Assembly: GCF_028858515.1 (NCBI RefSeq) | Contig: NZ_JAPJZJ010000003.1 | Location: forward strand, 433,001-497,000 | Reading direction: 5' to 3' | DNA length: 64,000 nucleotides | Source of the DNA: Aurantiacibacter sp. D1-12 | Lineage (GTDB): Bacteria; Pseudomonadota; Alphaproteobacteria; Sphingomonadales; Sphingomonadaceae | Part shown: piece after piece, positions 46,080 through 52,858 of the stretch | Layout of the letters: every line of letters begins with the position of its first letter | Position numbering within the stretch: position 1 is the first letter of the stretch | Translations under genes and position numbers: made by a program | The notes under the pieces: model-generated | What the model saw: only the letters and a program-made list of their open reading frames with translations | Databases searched by the model: none | What the model was told of the DNA's origin: nothing

Positions 46080-46102
46080 TGGCCCACAAAGCTGGCACAC
46101 AG
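46080..46102 (+). repeat. Candidate integrase arm-type site, left
   Basis: A 23-bp sequence (TGGCCCACAAAG then TGGCACACAG around one variable base) that recurs at 58291-58313 with 22 of 23 bases the same and in the same orientation. A shorter related unit (CCACAAACTTGGC) precedes it at 46071-46083. It ends 15 bp before the integrase start, so integrase bound here could also repress its own gene. Confidence 0.7.
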
Positions 46103-46117
46103 AGAATCGGAGAAGGC

Positions 46118-47551
46118 ATGGCTTCACTCCAAAACCGAGGCAACAAGTGGCGCGCGAAGGTTCGTATCCCGGCGGCCCTTAGGGACCAGTACGATAGCCG
46201 GGAGCACCTCTACCGGACCCTTAAAGCTCTCGACAGACCCTCTGCCAAAGCCGAAGCGGAAGTCTGGGAGGCAGGGCTGCGCTCAGAGTGGGCGGCTCAG
46301 CAGCCTGCGCCAGTAAATACACCTAGCGACCTTCGGCGTATCTATGAGGACGGGCGGCGTGCTGCGGCGGGAGGTGCTTACGTCGCCGATATGGATGTCG
46401 ATGAAGAGCCTGAGGTTATTGGCATCGATCTCGAGATCGACAAGCTCGCAGAGAAAGGGGAGGGACCGGGGCTTACGGAAGCCGACGAGGCTCGTCTTGC
46501 AGCTCTCAACGACGCCAAGCGTGATCGGCAGGGACTACCCGTCCCGAGGCGCAGGGAATATGAGCCAGGGTTCGCAGAATTGGCGGGGCGTTTTCTTGAC
46601 CTCTGGGCCACTCAATACGGGCTGAAGGCATCAAACACGCGGCCTCAAAAGGAGGCTACCTTCCGGCTCTTTGGGGGCTTCATTGGAGACAAGCCTTTGA
46701 GAGACGTGAAGCGTTCGGAGGTCGCCGACTTCATGGACGAACTGCGCCGCCTCAATCCCAACTATGGCAGGTCGCCCAAGTCACAAACGATGACATGGTC
46801 GGAGATCATTCGGGAGCACGGGGGGAACGCCAAGGGCCTCTCGCCACAGACTATGAATCGCCACATCGACACCCTTTCGGCTCTCTGGAAGTGGGCAGAT
46901 CAGCACGAGCTTGTCGATGGCCGAAACCCCTTTGCAGGCTTCAAACAGCGTATCAAAGCTGGCGTGAACCAGCATCCGTACCTCCCGTGGACTGCGGAGG
47001 AGCTGCGAACACTTTTCGACCCGCCACCGAAGCGTGATGACTTAACAGAACTCATGGTGGCAGCACTTCATACGGGCATGCGGTTGGACGAACTTGCCTC
47101 CCTCACGCTTGGTCAGATCAAGCAAGAGGATGGAATCCACTTCATAGATGTTAGGGACGCGAAGACGCCGGCTGGAGATCGGGCGGTGCCTTTGCATTTC
47201 CGGCTGCGGTGGATGGCAGAGCTTGAAGGCGAGCCACAGGACCGAGTGTGGCCCAAGTTCAACCCAGAGGGTCCCGGTAAGAAACCGGGCGCGGATGCGG
47301 GCAGGGCATTCTCCGCCTTCAAAGCCCGAAAGGGTTTCAGCGACCGGACGCGGGTATTCCACTCGTTCCGCAAGAACGTCACCCAGATCATGGAGAGGGC
47401 CGGAGTACCGGAGAACGAGTGGGCGCAGGTTCTAGGACACGAGCGGAACATTACCTACGGCCTCTACAATCCCGAGGGTATTACGTTGTTGCGGAAGGCG
47501 CAGCTAATAGAGCTGATTGAGTACCCGGGGATCGACTTTCCCGGAAGGTAA
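46118..47551 (+). CDS. int: Tyrosine recombinase / integrase of the tRNA-Gln element
   Basis: 477 residues from ATG 46118, which has a GGAG site 5 bp upstream; an upstream TTG falls in the arm repeat and is less likely. N-terminal arm-binding-type part (ASLQNRGNKWRAKVRIP), a SAM-like core-binding domain (about 155-270), then the catalytic domain with R322 (HTGMRLDEL), H415-x-x-R418 (HSFR), H441 (LGH) and nucleophile Y450. The set is complete, so it should be active. It cuts and joins the tRNA-Gln att sites. Confidence 0.94.
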   Translation: MASLQNRGNKWRAKVRIPAALRDQYDSREHLYRTLKALDRPSAKAEAEVWEAGLRSEWAAQQPAPVNTPSDLRRIYEDGRRAAAGGAYVADMDVDEEPEVIGIDLEIDKLAEKGEGPGLTEADEARLAALNDAKRDRQGLPVPRRREYEPGFAELAGRFLDLWATQYGLKASNTRPQKEATFRLFGGFIGDKPLRDVKRSEVADFMDELRRLNPNYGRSPKSQTMTWSEIIREHGGNAKGLSPQTMNRHIDTLSALWKWADQHELVDGRNPFAGFKQRIKAGVNQHPYLPWTAEELRTLFDPPPKRDDLTELMVAALHTGMRLDELASLTLGQIKQEDGIHFIDVRDAKTPAGDRAVPLHFRLRWMAELEGEPQDRVWPKFNPEGPGKKPGADAGRAFSAFKARKGFSDRTRVFHSFRKNVTQIMERAGVPENEWAQVLGHERNITYGLYNPEGITLLRKAQLIELIEYPGIDFPGR

Positions 47552-47676
47552 GCGAAGAGCATCCGGAACGTCCGCTAGCGACCCGATTGCTGACCTCACG
47601 GCATTGTCCCATCCGAGTTGAACGATGTGAGCCGGTAGGCTTCGCTAGGAACAGCGCCCCCTCAGATCGCATTTAT

Positions 47677-47692
47677 TGACAATATATTGTCA
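47677..47692. promoter_or_regulatory. MarR operator: perfect 16-bp palindrome
   Basis: TGACAATATATTGTCA is its own reverse complement, placed 20 bp before the marR ATG. It overlaps a TTGACA -35 (47676-47681); a weak -10 (TTATTT, 47699-47704) lies 17 bp on. That would start transcription at or next to the ATG, so the mRNA may be leaderless. A MarR dimer here would block RNA polymerase. Confidence 0.8.
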
Positions 47693-47711
47693 TTCCGGTT
47701 ATTTGCTGTCT

Positions 47712-48167
47712 ATGGCGATTCGAGACAAGAATGGTGAAGCACTTACGGCCCTGATTCTGGAGATATTCCGGATCAACGGGCAGATGCTCAGCGTTGGCAA
47801 TAAGCTCACCAAGCCATATGGCCTAACTAGCGCTCGCTGGCAGGTCATCGGTGCAATCGATGAAGAAGGGCAAGCGCTCACTGTCTCACAGATTGCTCGG
47901 CGGATGGGCCTTGCACGGCAAGGCGTCCAGAGGATCATAAACGATCTCGAAAAGGTCGGCCTTGTCGAAAGCAGGCCGAATATTGATCACAAGAGAGCGC
48001 CACTTTTCGCAATTAGCGACGATGGTGAAAAGGTGATGGCAGAGGTCAACAAAGCGCAGGTCGAATGGGTCAATGCGCTGGCCGAAGGCCTTTCCGTCCA
48101 AGACCTCAGTAGCGCGCTCAGCCTCCTGCAGACCGTTCGAGAACGGTCGGAAGAACCCAATTCTTGA
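47712..48167 (+). CDS. MarR-family transcriptional regulator
   Basis: 151 residues from ATG 47712; an upstream TTG would lie in the operator. Winged helix (LTVSQIARRMGLARQGVQRIINDLEKVGLVESRPN, with the wing HKRAPLFAISDDG). No clear ribosome-binding site precedes the ATG. It heads a cargo operon with an ABM monooxygenase (23 bp gap) and a cytochrome b561. MarR proteins release DNA on binding phenolic or quinone-like ligands, or on thiol oxidation. Confidence 0.9.
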   Translation: MAIRDKNGEALTALILEIFRINGQMLSVGNKLTKPYGLTSARWQVIGAIDEEGQALTVSQIARRMGLARQGVQRIINDLEKVGLVESRPNIDHKRAPLFAISDDGEKVMAEVNKAQVEWVNALAEGLSVQDLSSALSLLQTVRERSEEPNS

Positions 48168-48190
48168 ATAGACAGACTAAGGAATTCTAG

Positions 48191-48562
48191 ATGCCAAATC
48201 TCAAGGAACTAAACGACGCTGTAAGCCTGATGGACCAGCTCCAGACCAATGAGGATGGGTCTGTTGTCTTGATCAACATCTTCACAATCGATCCCGCTGA
48301 CGAAGAGGCGCTAATTGCGGCATGGACTCACGATGCTGATTTCATGAAAGCGCAGCCGGGCTATATCTCCACTCAGATGCACCAAGCAATCGCTGGCAGC
48401 CCTACCTTCTTAAACTATGCGGTATGGGAGAGTGTACAGAGCTTTCGGGCTGCCTTCACGAACCCGGAGTTTCAGGCTCGCATTGCCCGCTACCCCGACA
48501 GCGCCACCGTATCGCCGTATCTCTTCAAGAAGCTCGCGGTCGCGGGACACTGCGTTGCCTAA
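48191..48562 (+). CDS. Antibiotic biosynthesis monooxygenase (ABM)-family protein
   Basis: 123 residues, a single ferredoxin-like ABM domain (VVLINIFTIDPADEEALIAAWTHDADFMKAQPGYISTQMHQ, then FLNYAVWESVQSFRAAFTNPEFQ). Relatives include YgiN-type quinol monooxygenases, which act on quinols without a cofactor. An AGGA site lies 7 bp before the ATG. Placement between marR and cytochrome b561 suggests a role with quinones or phenolic compounds. Confidence 0.85.
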   Translation: MPNLKELNDAVSLMDQLQTNEDGSVVLINIFTIDPADEEALIAAWTHDADFMKAQPGYISTQMHQAIAGSPTFLNYAVWESVQSFRAAFTNPEFQARIARYPDSATVSPYLFKKLAVAGHCVA

Positions 48563-48623
48563 AGACACAGCGAGCCTCTCGCGGGTCAATCAGCCCGATT
48601 TGATCAAATTCAGGAACTGAACA

Positions 48624-49166
48624 ATGCCCTCAAAAAGCACGGCAACGCACTACGGCAATGCGGCCGTCACCATTCACTGGCTCACCGCAATCCTGATCAT
48701 TGCGCTGATCGGTTCTGGCTTCAACGCAGGTGATGCCGAGAATGCAGCAGCTAAGGCGGCGTTTTTGAGGGTTCACATCCCGCTCGGCGTGACGGTTCTC
48801 GTGCTTACGGTAGTGCGCATTCTCTGGTGGTTCTTCGCAGACAAGAAGCCAGACCCACTGCCAATGCCTGTCTGGCAAGATCGTATGGCTCGAGCAGTCC
48901 ACCTTCTCTTCTACATTGTGATTTTAGGGATGGCGGCAAGCGGCGTTGGCATGATGGTTCTGTCAGGGGCAGGTCCGATTATTTTTGGTGGCTCGGAGTC
49001 TGCATTGCCCGACTTCTGGGACTTCAAGCCGCGCTTCCCACACGGCATTGGTGGTAGACTAATTCTAGCGCTATTCGTCTTTCATGCGGGAGCAGCGCTC
49101 TATCATCAGTTCGTGAAACGCGATGGACTGCTTGGGCGCATGTGGTTTCCGAGAAGCAAGGACTGA
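48624..49166 (+). CDS. Cytochrome b561-family membrane protein
   Basis: 180 residues, four membrane helices. Candidate heme-ligand His residues lie in VTIHWLTA (helix 1), FLRVHIPLG (helix 2), RAVHLLFY (helix 3) and FHAGAALYHQF (helix 4). This family passes electrons between quinols and periplasmic or superoxide acceptors. An AGGAAC site precedes the ATG. It is the last gene of the marR operon; a hairpin follows. Confidence 0.9.
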   Translation: MPSKSTATHYGNAAVTIHWLTAILIIALIGSGFNAGDAENAAAKAAFLRVHIPLGVTVLVLTVVRILWWFFADKKPDPLPMPVWQDRMARAVHLLFYIVILGMAASGVGMMVLSGAGPIIFGGSESALPDFWDFKPRFPHGIGGRLILALFVFHAGAALYHQFVKRDGLLGRMWFPRSKD

Positions 49167-49188
49167 ATCCAACAAACGCTGTCTTCGC

Positions 49189-49218
49189 GTGTCCGCTCTC
49201 ACTCCCAAAAGCGGACAC
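49189..49218 (+). terminator. Hairpin after the cytochrome b561 gene
   Basis: Perfect 9-bp arms GTGTCCGCT and AGCGGACAC with a 12-base loop, 22 bp after the stop. The tail (CTGACTTTTGG) has only a short T run, so termination strength is uncertain. Confidence 0.5.
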
Positions 49219-49279
49219 CTGACTTTTGGCATTGAGACGCTGGCCTTTTCAGCAACCCGAATGGCCTCTGGTACGTCGA

Positions 49280-49330
49280 GAACTAATCGGCCTCATCGAT
49301 TATCCGAGTATTGATTTCCCGGGACGATAG
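49280..49330 (+). pseudogene. 3' remnant of a second, related integrase
   Basis: In frame, this stretch reads ELIGLIDYPSIDFPGR then TAG. The intact integrase ends LIELIEYPGIDFPGR then TAA, so 12 of the last 15 residues agree although the DNA has diverged. Weaker similarity may reach back to about 49254. The rest of the gene is gone. This marks an older integrase end left between the marR cargo and the phage-like genes. Confidence 0.75.
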
Positions 49331-49411
49331 GCCGCGCTGGGGTTGAGAGTTTTTGCTGTCCTACAGCCCCCGATGTGTGAATATCAGGCACCTCCAAGAT
49401 TCGGAGGTATC

Positions 49412-49504
49412 ATGATTGTTCTCGACGCTACTTTGATCTTCGCCTTTGCTGCGGTACTAACTGCGCTATCGACCATTGTTTGGTCTGTCAGGCGCAAGCC
49501 GTAG
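49412..49504 (+). CDS. 30-residue single-helix membrane peptide
   Basis: MIVLDATLIFAFAAVLTALS is followed by TIVWSVRRKP: one hydrophobic helix and a basic tail. A strong GGAGG site lies 5 bp before the ATG. It starts a run of three tightly packed small genes. Size and form suit a phage-type small membrane protein, but no family is recognised. Confidence 0.55.
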   Translation: MIVLDATLIFAFAAVLTALSTIVWSVRRKP

Positions 49505-49516
49505 GAAGGACACGAC

Positions 49517-49651
49517 ATGCTCAGGGAACTAGGAGAGTCGGACGATACGACGGCCCCGACATACAATGTTCCAGCTATCTTGGGTGTTTGCCTGTTTTGG
49601 CTTCTGATCGGCATAACAGCGCATTCAGTCATTTCGGCTGCCATTGATTGA
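49517..49651 (+). CDS. 44-residue membrane protein
   Basis: An acidic N-terminus (LRELGESDDTTAPTY) and one hydrophobic helix (about 19-40). GGAAGGA lies 6 bp before the ATG and overlaps the previous stop. The next gene starts 3 bp after its stop. Likely cotranscribed with both neighbours. Function unknown. Confidence 0.55.
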   Translation: MLRELGESDDTTAPTYNVPAILGVCLFWLLIGITAHSVISAAID

Positions 49652-49654
49652 GCC

Positions 49655-49870
49655 ATGACCCGCGACCAAGAGCTTTGGGGAGTGGCGCTCTGGGTCGAGA
49701 AGAACCACGGCGGCGATGGCCATGAATTCATCGCGGGCCGTGTGTCTACGCTTAAAGCACGGGGCGACGAGAGCGGCGCTGCTTACTGGGAGACGGTTGA
49801 GGAGCGGTTTTCAGCGCTCAGGACCGGGCCCATTTGTGTTTACGGCCAGCCGGAGACGTGGCCAAACTAA
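49655..49870 (+). CDS. 71-residue phage-associated protein (DUF6961-like)
   Basis: The start MTRDQELWGVALWVEKNHG and the AAYWETVEERFSAL helix match short proteins I recall from sphingomonad prophage regions, grouped as DUF6961; this was not checked. Soluble and helical. Last of three packed small genes. Confidence 0.6.
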   Translation: MTRDQELWGVALWVEKNHGGDGHEFIAGRVSTLKARGDESGAAYWETVEERFSALRTGPICVYGQPETWPN

Positions 49871-49912
49871 GCAGAGGCCGCCCATTCTGAGAGGCCGCCC
49901 ACGCGGGGTATG

Positions 49913-49932
49913 CAATTAGGACGGACCCTCGG
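49913..49932 (+). repeat. Element spacer motif, copy 1
   Basis: CAATTAGGACGGACCCTCGG, identical over 20 bp to copy 3 at 55879-55898; copy 2 (50157-50175) shares the 15-bp core AGGACGGACCYTCGG. All three are in the same orientation in non-coding DNA. A hairpin follows 2 bp later. Confidence 0.85.
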
Positions 49933-50156
49933 GGGTGAGAGCATCTCACACTGAAAGAGAACCTAAGGAGAACCACTAGGCTCACCTTCGGAGACACTTC
50001 AATTCAAAGACCTCCAACTGCGCAACTCCGACCCGAAAAACGGGCAAATACTCCCCCGCAGACCACGGGCGGGACCGCACGCCGCTCCCTAGTGAAATCC
50101 TCGATCCCTTCCGTGCTCTTACAGCGGTCTTGGAGAGGCAGACGGAGCTACTGCTG

Positions 50157-50175
50157 AAATAGGACGGACCTTCGG
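50157..50175 (+). repeat. Element spacer motif, copy 2
   Basis: AAATAGGACGGACCTTCGG, with the shared core but a T for C in the fourth-last region and a changed 5' flank. It lies 195 bp before the 267-residue gene. Confidence 0.75.
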
Positions 50176-50369
50176 AGATGGAAACTTGTCGCAACTCGAC
50201 GGTCGGGATCATTTTGAGTGCAGCCCGCTGCACCTCAGTGGCCCCCTCGAGTTCATCGGCAGCGCCCATATCCAGCCCGCGCGGCACGATGATTGGGAGT
50301 ACTCCCCGTCACTGAGCTGCATCCCTCCCACACAAGCAGTCGGGGCCTACCCGCAGATTGTGAATATAA

Positions 50370-51173
50370 ATGAACGACACAACTCCCTCTGACGAAGGCG
50401 GCGCAGCAGGCATGCGAGCCGCGGTCGCCAACTATGGCAGCCTCTCTAGCAATGACGAGAGCATCCCAGATGAGCATCGGCTCTACGCCGAGAAGATTTT
50501 GAAGATGGACCCGCTTGAAGACGTGCAAGCCAATGTGAGCGGTCCAGGCGGAGCTCGCCCCATGAAACTCAAGGCTTCCGGTTTGCCTAGCGATCTAAGC
50601 GCAGAGGTCTATAGGCGGCTCGAACGGATGCCCACCATGCCGCACGAAGAGCGCGAAAAGCACGAAAGCAACATTGTTGCAGAGGTGCTGAAAGAGCGCC
50701 GAGGTGCGTTGCGGTCTATCACTGGCGTACGCCCAGACTCGCTTCCCTTTCATACGGAGCAAGCCAACATCGCAATGCAAGTTCGCGGCCTCTATGAGAA
50801 GCGCAACAGTCTTCAGCGAGACATAGATCGAGTAAAAGATGTTCGGAAGTCCGAAGACCCGGAAACTGGCGAGGTTGTCGCCGAGCCGATCTATTGGTTG
50901 AGCGATACCAAGCGTGCGAACTTCGCAGATCAAGTCGTCGACATTGAGAGACAGGTACGCCTTCTCGTCAATGAAGACGGCACTTATGGTATCGAAGGCC
51001 TGAAACGGGTCCGAAAGGCGTTGGCTGAATCAGCAGCGCAGCTCCACCGACTTGACCTCCAGAGAGCCGAAGAGGCTGAGGCCAAGAAGCGAAGCGCGGA
51101 GATAAACCGCGATGCGCGGATCAACAGGCGGGCTGAAGCCTACGCCCGCATGTCGAGAGACGAAATCAAGTGA
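50370..51173 (+). CDS. 267-residue helical protein of unknown function
   Basis: A charged protein with little hydrophobic core; residues 125-165 (MQVRGLYEKRNSLQRDIDRVKDVRK) and 190-260 are strongly helical, with an Arg/Lys/Glu/Ala-rich tail likely to form a coiled coil. A TAA in frame directly precedes ATG 50370; ATG 50412 is an alternative start. No motif is recognised. The place before the M23 gene and the helical build would suit a virion scaffold or internal protein; this is inference only. Confidence 0.65.
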   Translation: MNDTTPSDEGGAAGMRAAVANYGSLSSNDESIPDEHRLYAEKILKMDPLEDVQANVSGPGGARPMKLKASGLPSDLSAEVYRRLERMPTMPHEEREKHESNIVAEVLKERRGALRSITGVRPDSLPFHTEQANIAMQVRGLYEKRNSLQRDIDRVKDVRKSEDPETGEVVAEPIYWLSDTKRANFADQVVDIERQVRLLVNEDGTYGIEGLKRVRKALAESAAQLHRLDLQRAEEAEAKKRSAEINRDARINRRAEAYARMSRDEIK

Positions 51174-51249
51174 GCTGACGCAGCGAAGCGTCACTCAATC
51201 GGCCCGAGTGGGCTGACCACAATCCAATGAAAACCACGGAGATCGACCT

Positions 51250-51384
51250 ATGGTTGACCTGTACCAGCCGCTCCTGCGGCACCCCAAGGCTTCCCTTTGG
51301 GACGACATACACGCTGCCCAAGCACTGGTCTCCGCAGACGAGGGAAACCCTCTATGCAAGACACTACCGCTCCTGAAGCCCTGA
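51250..51384 (+). CDS. 44-residue hypothetical protein
   Basis: MVDLYQPLLRHPKASLWDDI begins a short soluble protein. GGAG lies 8 bp before the ATG. It ends 19 bp before the next small gene. No family recognised; the call rests on ribosome-binding site and spacing. Confidence 0.4.
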   Translation: MVDLYQPLLRHPKASLWDDIHAAQALVSADEGNPLCKTLPLLKP

Positions 51385-51403
51385 CAGGGCAACGGGGCCA
51401 TGC

Positions 51404-51568
51404 GTGAGCGCCCCGCGGACATCCCGCAAGGCCGCAATCGATGCGAAATGCAAAGACTGCATATACGACCCGATAGAGGCTGGAGGATGGCGACAGCAAG
51501 TTGCCGCATGTACCTGCACAGTCTGTCCGCTCTATCCTTTCCGGCCAATGCCCCGGCAGCGCTCCTAA
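51404..51568 (+). CDS. 54-residue Cys-rich protein resembling small podovirus proteins
   Basis: From GTG 51404. A basic start (SRKAAIDAKCKDCIYDP) leads to WRQQVAACTCTVCPLYPFRP. Five Cys residues (C-x2-C, then C-x-C-x2-C) could bind zinc. I recall very similar short proteins near structural genes of marine T7-like podoviruses, but this was not checked. No in-frame ATG is available, so GTG is the likely start. Confidence 0.6.
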   Translation: MSAPRTSRKAAIDAKCKDCIYDPIEAGGWRQQVAACTCTVCPLYPFRPMPRQRS

Positions 51569-51630
51569 TCGCCGCTGTGGCCTGAGAAAGACCCTAAAAG
51601 GCTGGCATATTCAGACAATCTGAGCCGCCT

Positions 51631-51686
51631 TTGGGGTCAATCCCCAAGCCACCCTGCACATTCCTTTTTGCCAGCGTTTTGCTGGC
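51631..51686 (+). other. Two hairpins before the zinc-finger gene
   Basis: TTGGGG/CCCCAA (51631-51636 with 51642-51647) and GCCAGC/GCTGGC (51670-51675 with 51681-51686, loop GTTTT) stand in tandem 12-67 bp before ATG 51698. They may be a structured leader or a weak terminator. Confidence 0.4.
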
Positions 51687-51697
51687 GTGGGGGCAGC

Positions 51698-52117
51698 ATG
51701 AAGAACGATATTTGCCAAGCCCACTCAAGTGGCTCAGCCCCCGTGCTTCAAGAGAAGCGCTGCACCAAGTGCCAAGAGACGAAGCCGCTTGATCGCTTCT
51801 ACTTTCGCCGCGCTGCGGACCCCACCGGTCCCCGGCGGTCTAGCTGCAAGGCCTGCGATAACGCCGCCACCGCGGCACGCCGTCGCAACGGCCCGTCCCT
51901 CGACAGCAGGATACGGATGGAGCTGCTTGAGCACGGGTCCGATAACCCCGAGGCGCTCAGTCCCGAGGTTAGGGACGCGGTATTCACAGAACGGCCAATC
52001 GACCCGAAAGTTCTCGCGGATTACCGCGAGAGGCAGAAGGCCGAGGCCAGACGAGAAAAGCGGAGACAGCGTGCCAGACGCGGACGCAATCAGTATGCAA
52101 TCGCGGGCGTGCTATGA
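51698..52117 (+). CDS. Two-CxxC zinc-finger protein like the N-terminus of phage HNH nucleases
   Basis: 139 residues from ATG 51698. RCTKCQETKPLDRFYFRRA and a second SCKACDNAA give C-x2-C ... C-x2-C, the arrangement found at the start of many phage HNH endonucleases. The HNH core itself is absent; the rest is highly basic (RREKRRQRARRGR). It is probably a nucleic-acid binder. The stop overlaps the next start (ATGA). Confidence 0.6.
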   Translation: MKNDICQAHSSGSAPVLQEKRCTKCQETKPLDRFYFRRAADPTGPRRSSCKACDNAATAARRRNGPSLDSRIRMELLEHGSDNPEALSPEVRDAVFTERPIDPKVLADYRERQKAEARREKRRQRARRGRNQYAIAGVL

Positions 52118-52386
52118 GCGGGTTTCGGTACTACCTGGGCATTCACGGCGAAACCGTGCCTGTCCGAGACCACATGATCTCAACTGTGCGGCTTGACCAT
52201 GGAATGGGCGCTTATCCATTTGCGGAGATCGCAAAGGGCTTGGGCGACAGACGAGACAGGTTTGCCTCCCTCTGCCAAACCGCTCCATGGATCGACAGCG
52301 CGTTGAGTTTGAAGGCCGTGCGCGCGGTGCTGGCTCCTAACGGCGGTCGCTTTCGGCGCAAAAATCCGAAGCGGCATATACGCTAA
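52114..52386 (+). CDS. 90-residue basic hypothetical protein, coupled to the zinc-finger gene
   Basis: The start overlaps the previous stop by 4 bp. Soluble; SALSLKAVRAVLAPNGGRF and a basic end (RRKNPKRHIR). No family recognised. Confidence 0.55.
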   Translation: MSGFRYYLGIHGETVPVRDHMISTVRLDHGMGAYPFAEIAKGLGDRRDRFASLCQTAPWIDSALSLKAVRAVLAPNGGRFRRKNPKRHIR

Positions 52387-52515
52387 CGACAGACGCGTGT
52401 TCCCCCCATAGGGGGCGGCGCCGAGTAACACATCCGCCGCGCTCCCGCTCTCGCTCCAAATGTTACCGGACGAGATGCGTGGACGCGGCGGGCCGTGCCT
52501 TAAGAAGGGGCGGGG

Positions 52516-52629
52516 TTAGGAATTACGGTCGCCGTCGAGGAACTTGCTGAGACGCTCCCGTGCCGCCTCGGCTCTTCCCTTAATGTGCAGGTCAATGCTG
52601 TCGCTTGCTTCATGCTGATTGTCGGTCAT
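52516..52629 (-). CDS. 37-residue protein, opposite strand
   Basis: MTDNQHEASDSIDLHIKGRA begins a short helical protein ending in RLSKFLDGDRNS. A strong AGGAG site lies 7 bp before ATG 52629, which is the main support. It is the only minus-strand gene in this part of the element and is divergent from the M23 gene, so it could be a small regulator. Confidence 0.45.
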   Translation of the reverse strand: MTDNQHEASDSIDLHIKGRAEAARERLSKFLDGDRNS

Positions 52630-52858
52630 CTGTTCGCTCCTATTCGTGTGGAAGTGCGGAGCTGCACCGGATCGCAGCATCTGTGAACCACATGGTTCCA
52701 CAAGGTAGATAGTAACGAGTCCAGCCGAGTCCGTTTCGCGGTGAAGCGAGCGTTTTGGGCGTCCCGAATCCTCGACGCCGAACCAAACCACTATCCAAAA
52801 ACCCCAAACGTGTTGCATCCCAGCCGAGCGGCTGCGCGGCAGCGCCGAAAGGTCTATT

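Larger units (their letters stand above)
49871..50369. other. 499-bp spacer with repeats, no gene assigned
   Basis: Holds a 12-bp direct repeat AGAGGCCGCCCA (49873-49884 and 49890-49901), the first two copies of the element's AGGACGGACCYTCGG motif (49918-49932 and 50161-50175), and a perfect 6-bp hairpin GTGAGA-GCA-TCTCAC at 49935-49949. Short open frames exist but none has a convincing start with a ribosome-binding site. It probably carries promoters or structured RNA for the genes from 50370 on. Confidence 0.6.

Noticed and set aside
49331-49348. Partial att-like GCTGGGGT after the integrase remnant
   Set aside because: Only about 9 bases match the 17-bp att and the position (after, not before, an integrase) does not fit a middle att site.
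49982-50162. Short open frames in the 499-bp spacer
   Set aside because: They lack a usable start codon with a ribosome-binding site, and one ends within the repeat motif; not enough support for a gene.
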